From Candidatus Omnitrophota bacterium (lineage in GTDB: Bacteria > Omnitrophota > Gorgyraeia > Zapsychrales > Fredricksoniimonadaceae): a DNA stretch of 37,447 nt. The stretch is from the NCBI GenBank assembly GCA_903836515.1, contig CAILQW010000037.1:1-37447 (forward strand), read 5' to 3'. The notes beneath the pieces are model-generated. The model did not search any database and was not told the origin of the DNA. It was given only the letters and a program-made list of their open reading frames with translations. Below are positions 1 through 7,777 of this stretch, one piece after another. The translations under genes were made by a program, and so were the position numbers. How positions within the stretch are numbered: position 1 is the first letter of the stretch; every line of letters begins with the position of its first letter.

Positions 1-1
1 G

Positions 2-127
2 GTAGACCAGGCACTCAATGTCTGGCGTTCTTCGGAAGTTAGGGTTATGGGTTCGGCTAAGTTCATCCATAAGTATTATGACATCGTCGGGCGATATGTA
101 AAGCTAAAAGTAAACTTATTTATGTAA
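2..127 (+). CDS. 3' end of a CDS truncated by the window edge, unknown function
   Basis: Open frame from base 2 to TAA at 125-127 (VDQALNVWRSSEVRVMGSAKFIHKYYDIVGRYVKLKVNLFM); no start inside the window. Confidence 0.4.
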   Translation, partial: VDQALNVWRSSEVRVMGSAKFIHKYYDIVGRYVKLKVNLFM

Positions 128-152
128 CACTGCACTAGAGGGTAAAACAATC

Positions 153-1862
153 TTGGAATTCTTGCAAAATGGAGGTTATCCGATCATTGATGTTTATCGT
201 GCATATAAAAGAGATCCGGCCAAATATAAAGAACTTGTTAAGAAATGCCGATTTATGCACGAAGCCCTTGTTAAAGGCGATGGCATGGAATATAAAGATG
301 ATCCACTTTTCCCGGCCATCCAGATGCATGTGTTCCCGCCGGATATGACCGTGACGCGCGAGATGTACCATGAGATCACTTCCCATCGTGAGGGCCGTCA
401 GGCAGATGTCGAGGTCATTCCGGCGGACATGCGTAAGTCTGGCCCTGTTTCCTTGGCAACGGGTTCCTATGTTCTTAAAGATCCGGCCAGCCCGCTGGAT
501 ACAACCTCCTGGTCCGTGATCCTTGATGTCGTTAAGAAAGAGAATGCCGCGGCAGAACACAAAATAAGTGCTGAAGAGTCGTGGACGCTCGGGAGCGATT
601 TGCTGGCAAGCTGGCAGGTCGGGAATTTAGAGAAGGACAAGCGGGATCTTCTGGCACGGCTTTATAAATATCGCCTGGCCAATGGCGGCGGTGCTTTGCC
701 GCAGGACCTTAATTCGGTACAGAACATCATGGTTCTCAAGGAATTTGCTGGTGACAAGTTAAGGGATATCGTTTCTGATGTTCTCAAAGGATATCAGGTT
801 TCTGAGCCGGAGAAATACACTGCTGTCCTGAATAAAATGTTCCAGACAAAGATCAACAAGGGCGCGGCCAAGGCTGTTGCGGGTGTCCTTGCTACATTCA
901 AGAATGATTCGGTTAAAGGAAAGTCGGTCCTCGGCCGGATGCTGAAGATCACGGACGAAGATGTCCTGGTGCGCTTGTGGGAGGACTTGTCGGTTCTGAC
1001 AGACATCAAGGACATTGAGAACTCTCTGGGTAAAGTGGAGTTCAAGGTCCGGCCCGGGAAAGAAGCAGACACGATCGCGCGGCTGCTTTTAGGTAAGGAC
1101 CTCGGTAAGATGCAGGGAGAGTTCTCCGCGAAATACAAGTTCAACGAAGGAAAGGATCATCTTAACGTGCGCTTTGAGGTCTCGAAGAAACAAGCTCACG
1201 GTGTTGTGGGCCTCAATATGGGCGTGTGCGTCGCGGCCGATAAAAAGCTCTGGGACGACCCGAATTTCATGAATGTCATTATCTGGAACGAAGAAGGCAT
1301 TGCTATGGGCGGGATGCATATTCTTTTTATGAAAGACAAAGGCAAGACATATGTGTCGCTGCCAGGCCTCAATCCCAGCACCGGTCTTATGGTAAAGGTG
1401 AGCGCGGATGATGTTTACAACAAGCTGGTCGCTTATGCCTGGAGGATCAACGATGCCTTGGGTCATGACGGGGTGATTATTCCCACGAACGCCACGATCC
1501 ATTCCAACCGCTCCGAGATCCAGCGCGTGATTGCCGCGAGGCAATACGAGAAGATCGTGCTAAGCAAGGAACAGCAGTTCAGTTATTCCCCGCAGGAGTA
1601 TACATTTAGCGAGGCCTATATTGTGGACAGGGCGGAGCGGGTGAAGCCGGGTGATCTTGCGGCCAAGGTGGCTAACGGCGGCATTGACCTTGATGCCAGC
1701 CGTCTTGACCTGCAAGCCCGAAAGGCCAGTGATGGAGTGAAATTTTATTTCGATCCCGCTATGATCAGCCGCTACCAGTCTGCAAACGGCTTCATACCCG
1801 TCATCTTTAATATCCGACCTATGACGGAGACTTTGCGGATGTTCCTGGGCCGCCAACAATGA
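153..1862 (+). CDS. Large lineage-specific protein of unknown function with C-terminal GGIDL tail module; TTG start, possibly a 5'-truncated gene
   Basis: 569-aa ORF, no ATG upstream (frame open only from 114); C-terminus GGIDLDASRLDLQARKASDGVKFYFDPAMISRYQSANGFIPVIFNIRPMTETLRMFLG. Confidence 0.7.
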   Translation: MEFLQNGGYPIIDVYRAYKRDPAKYKELVKKCRFMHEALVKGDGMEYKDDPLFPAIQMHVFPPDMTVTREMYHEITSHREGRQADVEVIPADMRKSGPVSLATGSYVLKDPASPLDTTSWSVILDVVKKENAAAEHKISAEESWTLGSDLLASWQVGNLEKDKRDLLARLYKYRLANGGGALPQDLNSVQNIMVLKEFAGDKLRDIVSDVLKGYQVSEPEKYTAVLNKMFQTKINKGAAKAVAGVLATFKNDSVKGKSVLGRMLKITDEDVLVRLWEDLSVLTDIKDIENSLGKVEFKVRPGKEADTIARLLLGKDLGKMQGEFSAKYKFNEGKDHLNVRFEVSKKQAHGVVGLNMGVCVAADKKLWDDPNFMNVIIWNEEGIAMGGMHILFMKDKGKTYVSLPGLNPSTGLMVKVSADDVYNKLVAYAWRINDALGHDGVIIPTNATIHSNRSEIQRVIAARQYEKIVLSKEQQFSYSPQEYTFSEAYIVDRAERVKPGDLAAKVANGGIDLDASRLDLQARKASDGVKFYFDPAMISRYQSANGFIPVIFNIRPMTETLRMFLGRQQ

Positions 1863-2037
1863 ACATGTTGCCGCCGAACAATTGAGTATGCGATAAACTT
1901 AAGAATTTCAACCGGTCCTTGTCAGATTGCCGCGAAGCTCACTGGGACCACCACCGCCGGATTTGGCTCCTTTTTCACCGCCGCCAACCGGGAGATTCTA
2001 CGGGTGTTGAGAAGGTTTTGGCTAAGACTTACCCTGA

Positions 2038-2352
2038 CCAGCGAAGGATCTTTGGAAACCAGTCGCAACAGATTCAATTCAAGAAATGGCTGCAAATGGA
2101 CTTCCTGGGAATAAGTCGGAGTCATCAGATAAAGCTCAGGACCTTGGTGGTATCGATCTGAACGCAAAGAGCATGTTCCTTGATATTGCTAAAAACGGTA
2201 AAGGGGTTGAAATGAACGTCAACGCGGCCATGCTGGCGCAGTTCAGGCGTGACGATTTTACGGGTATTATGCCGATCATTATCAACATTACTCCCATCAC
2301 CAGTGCTTTGCCGATCTTAGGAATGGCTGTTAATGACGCGCGCGTTGGTTGA
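2038..2352 (+). pseudogene. Decayed gene fragment retaining only a C-terminal GGIDL tail module
   Basis: Frame preceded by TGA at 2035-2037; encodes GGIDLNAKSMFLDIAKNGKGVEMNVNAAMLAQFRRDDFTGIMPIIINITPITSALPILG, alignable by eye to the end of the 153-1862 ORF. Confidence 0.55.
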
Positions 2353-2434
2353 CAAGAATTATCTGTGACTTGTTTGCGGTGATGGTCGTAAAATCATAAT
2401 GGACATCTGAGCAACTTTTGATATTATTAAATCG

Positions 2435-2479
2435 CACGCCCCCGAGTGCAAAGAAGTATGTCTTGGGGGCGTGTTTTTT
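2435..2479 (+). terminator. Rho-independent-type terminator
   Basis: CACGCCCCC (2435-2443) / GGGGGCGTG (2465-2473) followed by TTTTTT. Confidence 0.6.
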
Positions 2480-2500
2480 ATACAGCAAGAAAGGGAGACA

Positions 2501-3730
2501 ATGAAACTAAAAACAGACGCACTCAAAACTCCAACCACTGGTTGGAGAAGTTCTCACCCTAAAGGTGATTACGATCAGTTTCTGAACGGGTTAAACTCTT
2601 TGTTGGAAAAAGCTCGTCGGTCTGCCGCCCGCGTTGTTAATAGTGTGATAACGTCGACATATTGGGAAATGGGGCGACGGATCGTTGAGTTTGAACAGAA
2701 AGGTGAAAAGCGCGCGGCCTATGGTGCGGCCGTACTGAATCGTTTGTCGGCGGATTTGACGGGCCGATTCGGGAAGGGCTTCGGTTTGGACAATCTGGAA
2801 TTGTTTCGCACTTTTTATTTGATGTATCCGCCTGAGTATATTCGTCAGAATTTAGCCGGGAAATCCGAATCACTGCTTCGGATTTCATCGTTGGCGATGC
2901 TTGAACAGAATTCCGAATCACCGATTCGGAATTTGGCCTTGCAGGAAATCTCCAAAGTGTTCCCCCTGTCATGGACTCATTATGTTCGTTTGATCCGGCG
3001 TGTGAAATCTGTTAAGGCGCGTGCTTTTTATGAAATAGAAGCACGACGGTGCGGGTGGTCTGTTCGTCAGCTTGACCGTCAGATATCATCGCAGTTTTAT
3101 GAACGGGCTGCGCTTTCCAGGAATAAAGCATCCATGCTCCGTAAAAGCGGCAAAGTGATGCCAGAAGATGTGCTAACGGCTGATGAAGAGATCCGGGATC
3201 CTTTAGTGCTTGAATTCCTGAATCTTAAGGACGAATATTCCGAATCTGATCTGGAGGAAGCGCTCATTCGAAATTTGGAAACATTCTTGATGGAGCTTGG
3301 CGGTGATTTTGCATTTGTTGGCCGTCAGCAACGCCTGCGTTTGGACGATGAATGGTATCGGGTGGATCTGGTCTTCTTCCATCGCCGCTTGCGTTGTTTG
3401 GTTGTCGTTGATTTAAAGGTCGGTAAATTTACTCATGCTGACGCAGGTCAAATGCATCTTTATTTAAACTACGCCCGTGAACATTGGGTTCGTCCTGGAG
3501 AGAATCCGCCTGTCGGGATCATCTTGTGCGCCCATAAAGGCGATGAGGTTGCGCATTACGCATTAGAAAATTTACCCAACAAGATTTTAGCGCGGGAATA
3601 CCGACTTCTTTTGCCGGATGAAAAGAAACTTGCTCAGGAGCTGGTGCGAAGCCGTGAACAGATCGAGAGGATAACCGGGCAGAGGAAGGTGCAAGGAATC
3701 AAAGGACCCATAGGGAGGCGCGGTGCATAA
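2501..3730 (+). CDS. DUF1016/YhcG-type PDDEXK-like nuclease family protein
   Basis: N-terminal SVITSTYWEMGRRIVEFEQ, central PLSWTHYVRLIRRVKSVKARAFYEIEA, C-terminal FAFVGRQQRLRLDDEWYRVDLVFFHRRLRCLVVVDLK; ATG at 2501 with upstream AGGGAG. Confidence 0.85.
   Translation: MKLKTDALKTPTTGWRSSHPKGDYDQFLNGLNSLLEKARRSAARVVNSVITSTYWEMGRRIVEFEQKGEKRAAYGAAVLNRLSADLTGRFGKGFGLDNLELFRTFYLMYPPEYIRQNLAGKSESLLRISSLAMLEQNSESPIRNLALQEISKVFPLSWTHYVRLIRRVKSVKARAFYEIEARRCGWSVRQLDRQISSQFYERAALSRNKASMLRKSGKVMPEDVLTADEEIRDPLVLEFLNLKDEYSESDLEEALIRNLETFLMELGGDFAFVGRQQRLRLDDEWYRVDLVFFHRRLRCLVVVDLKVGKFTHADAGQMHLYLNYAREHWVRPGENPPVGIILCAHKGDEVAHYALENLPNKILAREYRLLLPDEKKLAQELVRSREQIERITGQRKVQGIKGPIGRRGA
2860..2886. repeat. 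Hairpin within DUF1016 CDS, copy 1
   Basis: GAAATCCGAA (2860-2869) - TCACTGC - TTCGGATTTC (2877-2886), perfect 10-bp arms. Confidence 0.85.
2909..2933. repeat. Hairpin within DUF1016 CDS, copy 2
   Basis: AATTCCGAATC (2909-2919) - ACC - GATTCGGAATT (2923-2933), perfect 11-bp arms; same core TCCGAATCAC as copy 1. Confidence 0.88.
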
Positions 3731-3806
3731 TTGTGCGGTCAAGAAAGACCCACACAAATGTCTTTTTTGGAGGCGATTTCAGGCAAAAAGAGCCTTGTTC
3801 CCCATG

Positions 3807-3938
3807 TGGACATTGGGAGCAAAACAGAATGTCCGGTGGACATGGGTGGACATTTTCAATATATTGCTGCACAATAGGTTATAAAATGTCTGTCCAAAAA
3901 AAGTGGACAGATTTGGACATCTTTATGGACATTTGTCC
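3807..3938. repeat. Iteron-like cluster of TGGACA(T) motifs, direct and inverted
   Basis: TGGACA at 3807, 3837, 3847, 3904, 3914, 3926; inverted TGTCCA at 3891 plus partial ATGTCC/TGTCC at 3829 and 3934. Confidence 0.6.
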
Positions 3939-4073
3939 CTAAAAGATATCGTTCGTTTTAGCGCTCGAACATTCATATCTCTGTTGCCTGATTTCTCTCA
4001 ATATTATGGTCATATTCGGTATTGGTTTTGTAGAGATAGTGTTATAAGGATTACACGACCACCCCGCCATTTA

Positions 4074-4106
4074 GAAAGCCTGGCCAAAAGCCAGGCTTTC
4101 TTTTTT
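4074..4106 (+). terminator. Strong rho-independent terminator
   Basis: GAAAGCCTGGC (4074-4084) CAAAA GCCAGGCTTTC (4090-4100) then TTTTTT. Confidence 0.85.
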
Positions 4107-4130
4107 GGGCGGGGGCGACGGGACTTGAAG
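4107..4130 (-). other. Possible tRNA 3'-end remnant (T-loop plus 3' acceptor strand)
   Basis: Reverse complement reads TTCAAGTCCCGTCGCCCCCGCCC, typical of a tRNA T-loop/3' acceptor; no D/anticodon arms or 5' acceptor strand found. Confidence 0.3.
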
Positions 4131-4155
4131 AAACGTGGACGCATATTAAAAAATA

Positions 4156-4184
4156 TTGCGACGCCCCTATAAATAATGTTAAAT
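4156..4184 (+). promoter_or_regulatory. Candidate promoter for TpsA-like gene
   Basis: TTGCGA (4156-4161), 17-nt spacer, TTAAAT (4179-4184); ATG 7 nt downstream of the -10. Confidence 0.4.
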
Positions 4185-4191
4185 TTAAGGC

Positions 4192-7100
4192 ATGCTAAAT
4201 TACTTTATCAGAAGATTCTTGGTCACCGTCGGTGTGATCATGCTTGCAACGTCTGGCGTGCTGGCGGAGCCGCCGCAGGTCAAGATCGTTCAAGGCGACG
4301 GTAATCTTTCCCAGACACAAAACCCCTCTGTAGGCACCACGGATTTCACGGTTTCAGGCCATATTGTCGGTGAAACTACACAGGCCGATATCCTTCCCGG
4401 TGAGACGTGGAATATACGTTTTGCCAATCCCAGCGATACCTTTCTCCTGCGCGTCCTTGACCCTTCGGGCACCCGTATCCTGGGGAATCTCAACATTTAT
4501 TACGGGAGCTTTGTCCTGTTAAACACCCACGGGATCGATATCGGCGCTTTAGCGAAGATCAATATCAATAATGCTGTCTTTGTGGCCTCCACGATCGACA
4601 TTCAAAACCGTGATTTTATTTCAGGGAAGTACGCTTTTGATGCCTCGCACGGGGCTTCCAACAGAGCTGTGTCTAATCATGGCTTGATCCGGACAACGGG
4701 CCCGAGTTCGGTTGTTTTGCTGGGCCAGGCGGTGGAGAACGCCGGCGTGATCGAGGCGCCTTTGAGCAAGGTTGCCCTGGCTGCCGGCGATGCCGTGACA
4801 CTGAGCCTCGATGCCAACGGGTTGATCGGTGTGGATGTGGTTGACCCCGTGAAATCCAAGGTGGCCGATGGGGATGGTCATGCCGTAAAAGCGCAGGTCT
4901 TCAACACGGGAACTATTGACGCTGATAGCGGGATGGTGCTCGTCAGTGCGAAGTCCTTGAACGATGTTTTTGACCGCAGTGTGAATCTCGAAGGCCGTAT
5001 TCAGGCCAACAAGGCCCTGAAAGGTGCGGATGGCACCATCAGGATCGTGGCTTCGGATGCCGTCGATAATACGGGAACGCTGGAAGCGCGTGAGGGCGGC
5101 GTTTATATTGCCAGCGATGGGGCGGTGACAACATCAGGACACCTGGTGGCCGCGACGCTTGAGGAGAAAGGGGCGTCATGGCAGATGGGCGGTGAGGTGC
5201 AGGTCGGCACAGCCAGCATGGATAATGCCGATGGCGCTGCAGTCCTGGGCACGGGTACTTATTCCGGAACATTTGAGGATGCCGGCGATATTATTGTGGA
5301 TAACAATGCCCAGGTCACGTTGACCGGCACGACGGTGTTCGAGGCCGATTCGGATCCGGGCACGCATGCGCATGATGGCAATGGCGTTTTTACCATGAAC
5401 AGCGGGTCTTCTATCACCGGCGGGAATAATGCCCTGACGCTGTATTCTGCGGACAGGGATTCCAGCGGGTTGGCATCCCCCTCGATATTGCGTGATATCA
5501 GCGGTGTGAATGGTTTGAACCTTTACAGTTCTCCGGGTGCCGTGACATTGCCGACGTATACGTTGCTGGGCACGGTGGACGCTGGCGGGCACAATGTGGA
5601 TATTGACGGCCATCTTGTGCTGGATCCTGGCAGCACGCTCACCAGCGCGCAGGATATTTTTATTACGGGCAATTGGACCAATAATGGCGGCACATTCAAC
5701 CCGGGCACTAGCCGGGTGACGTTTATCAGCATGGCGGCAGACCAGTTGATCAATGGGACATCACCGGCCCAGACCTTCCATGATGTGCGGGTGGCCAAAG
5801 GGGATAAAACGTTGAGCGTGGGCGGCAGCACGACAACCTTGTCCATGCATGATCTGGCCCTGGAGAGCGGGATCTTTGCGACAGGGACGGCAACCACAGT
5901 CAATATTGCCGGGGATGTTGTTTTTGGCGCCACGGGCATAACGGGTTTTAACGGGTTGACGCTGGATGCGGATACGTTCATCGCGGGCGACGCCGCCAAT
6001 ATCATCGGCGACACTGCGCGCACATATTATCCGGTCACAGATACGGTGCTGGATGCCATGATCGCCGGCAAAAAGGTCAAGACGCTGATCATCGGTGTGC
6101 CCTATGACGCCAACGGTTATGGCTGGCTGGGGAGTTATTGGGGCGGCAGTGTTCCTGCCGTGACCGACCGCGTGGATATGGTTGATAACAACTATGTCGC
6201 GTATATCACCCATGTGAAAGACAGGATCAGCGCGGCGGGATCAAATATGAACCTGATCATCGAGTTCGGCAACGAGTACAATCTTAACCCGGGCTGGTTC
6301 GGCGGGGATATCCGTAACTGGTTTTCCGCGCTGACGGCTGCCGCCAGTGCGGTCCATGCGGCGTTTGGCAGCAGCGTCAGGGTGTCAACGGCGTCAGGTG
6401 ATAATCCTGCTGATTTTGTGGCCACGATCCAGACGGGTGTGGACATGGTGGGCATGAACACCTACCGGGGGTTGGGCGGTATTAAATCCCTGGTAACAGA
6501 CTGGAACGCGGCGTGCGCTTCGGCCGGGATTGCCATGCCCCTGTATGTTTCTGAAGCGGGATTTCCATCGTGGCCCGGGGATGGCGGGGAATCACAGCAA
6601 AATATCAATGTGCCGCTTTTATGGAACGAGCTTGAGAAGAATAGCCTGGGTGTGACCTTCATGAGCTTGGAAGATAATATGAGGAAGGGCGGTTCGCTGT
6701 TGGCGCAAGACGCCCGGGAAGATTACTGGGGATGGTTGCGCGAGAACGGGACGCATAAGGCTGTCTACAACACCATGGCTGCGGCATGGTCGTCGCCAGA
6801 GTTTCAGGCAGGATCCGCGTCTATCAATGTTGGCGGTGACTGGGTCAATAACAACGGCACGTTCACACCGGGCACAAGTACGGTGACGTTCAACGCGGCC
6901 AATGCCGGGCACATGATCGTATCCGGGGCGTCGGCGTTTACGCATGTCGTGTTTGACGATGGGGGGGCTGGGGGCGCCTGGACCGTGGCGACGGATCCTC
7001 TGCAAATCAACGGAGACCTGTTGCTGGCGGGCGGCCATGTAACACTGGGCCGGAAGCTTACGGTGCAGGGTAATCTTACGATCATGAATGCTACGCTGGA

Positions 7101-7734
7101 TGCCGTGGGCAATGCCATTGACATCGCGGGGAACTGGCGCAATACGGGTGTCTTCCTTCCCGGGAATAATACGGTGACGCTGACCGGCGACGATCAGTCT
7201 GTGGCAGGGAATAATACGTTTTATAATCTAATTAAAACGAGTTATAACGGCGCGACATTGACCTTTGAGGCCAGATCCGTGCAGGCGATCACTGGGGCGT
7301 TGACGTTAACGGGCAGTTCCGGTGTTTTGATGCGGTTGCGCACAGATGTTCCTGGGGAGCAGTGGCTGATGAGTGCCGTGACAGCGGACATGCGCTGGTT
7401 GAATCTTGCGGATTCCCGCAATACGGGGCTGGGGATCGTGCCCCTGTATTCTTTCGATGGCGGCAATAACACAGGTTATATTTTTAACACGACGTCGCAT
7501 GTTTCCTCTGAGGCTATTCCCTGGTGGGATCTTCTGGATATCCACAGCTTGTCGGTTAATCTTGCCATTCCTTTCGAGGCGCTGATTTCGGCGCCATTCT
7601 TGGGGTCATCTCTCATTGACGATGAAACGATCCCTCTGGAGGTTGAGCCTGAAGCGGTGACGCCTCCCATGGCGGGGATGCCTCAAGGGCTGATGCATGG
7701 CAATGAGCTGTTGCCGGCCCAGGCGGTCCGTTGA
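4192..7734 (+). CDS. Filamentous-haemagglutinin/TpsA-like secreted exoprotein with embedded glycoside-hydrolase-like TIM-barrel domain
   Basis: N-terminal signal; TPS-domain-like WNIRFANPSDTFLLRVLDPSGTRILGNLNIYYGSFVLLNTHGIDIG..ININNAVFVAST; beta-helix repeats G(N/D)W.NN(G/N)GTF.PGTS.VTF; RTYYPVTDTVLDAM, IIEFGNEYN, VDMVGMNTY, MPLYVSEAGFPSW; followed by a TpsB-like gene. Confidence 0.8.
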   Translation: MLNYFIRRFLVTVGVIMLATSGVLAEPPQVKIVQGDGNLSQTQNPSVGTTDFTVSGHIVGETTQADILPGETWNIRFANPSDTFLLRVLDPSGTRILGNLNIYYGSFVLLNTHGIDIGALAKININNAVFVASTIDIQNRDFISGKYAFDASHGASNRAVSNHGLIRTTGPSSVVLLGQAVENAGVIEAPLSKVALAAGDAVTLSLDANGLIGVDVVDPVKSKVADGDGHAVKAQVFNTGTIDADSGMVLVSAKSLNDVFDRSVNLEGRIQANKALKGADGTIRIVASDAVDNTGTLEAREGGVYIASDGAVTTSGHLVAATLEEKGASWQMGGEVQVGTASMDNADGAAVLGTGTYSGTFEDAGDIIVDNNAQVTLTGTTVFEADSDPGTHAHDGNGVFTMNSGSSITGGNNALTLYSADRDSSGLASPSILRDISGVNGLNLYSSPGAVTLPTYTLLGTVDAGGHNVDIDGHLVLDPGSTLTSAQDIFITGNWTNNGGTFNPGTSRVTFISMAADQLINGTSPAQTFHDVRVAKGDKTLSVGGSTTTLSMHDLALESGIFATGTATTVNIAGDVVFGATGITGFNGLTLDADTFIAGDAANIIGDTARTYYPVTDTVLDAMIAGKKVKTLIIGVPYDANGYGWLGSYWGGSVPAVTDRVDMVDNNYVAYITHVKDRISAAGSNMNLIIEFGNEYNLNPGWFGGDIRNWFSALTAAASAVHAAFGSSVRVSTASGDNPADFVATIQTGVDMVGMNTYRGLGGIKSLVTDWNAACASAGIAMPLYVSEAGFPSWPGDGGESQQNINVPLLWNELEKNSLGVTFMSLEDNMRKGGSLLAQDAREDYWGWLRENGTHKAVYNTMAAAWSSPEFQAGSASINVGGDWVNNNGTFTPGTSTVTFNAANAGHMIVSGASAFTHVVFDDGGAGGAWTVATDPLQINGDLLLAGGHVTLGRKLTVQGNLTIMNATLDAVGNAIDIAGNWRNTGVFLPGNNTVTLTGDDQSVAGNNTFYNLIKTSYNGATLTFEARSVQAITGALTLTGSSGVLMRLRTDVPGEQWLMSAVTADMRWLNLADSRNTGLGIVPLYSFDGGNNTGYIFNTTSHVSSEAIPWWDLLDIHSLSVNLAIPFEALISAPFLGSSLIDDETIPLEVEPEAVTPPMAGMPQGLMHGNELLPAQAVR

Positions 7735-7777
7735 TGATATGGGAACGTGCGAAAAGACTACGGTTGAAGGATTGCAC

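Noticed and set aside
135-560. Long minus-strand ORFs antisense to the 153-1862 gene (and similar antisense ORFs elsewhere, e.g. 5523-6023, 20201-20791, 33359-34186)
   Set aside because: High GC and codon periodicity of the sense gene create antisense open frames; their translations show no recognisable motifs and no ribosome-binding sites.
1919-2167. ORFs 1919-2161 (+) and 1922-2167 (-)
   Set aside because: Overlapping opposite-strand frames in a decayed region; the only recognisable homology is the tail module starting after 2086.
3220-3260. Third copy of the TTCCGAATC hairpin in the DUF1016 gene (at 3239)
   Set aside because: Only one arm-like TTCCGAATC is present and it encodes the family-typical YSESDLEEALI; no inverted partner.
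3800-3940. CRISPR-like array
   Set aside because: Repeats are only 6-7 nt, irregularly spaced and in both orientations; no cas genes.
3733-4172. Small ORFs 3733-3942 and 3903-4172
   Set aside because: They read through the TGGACA repeat cluster and the rho-independent terminator; no motif or SD support.
4107-4190. Intact minus-strand tRNA gene
   Set aside because: Only a T-loop/3' acceptor-like fragment is present; no anticodon arm, D arm or matching 5' acceptor strand.
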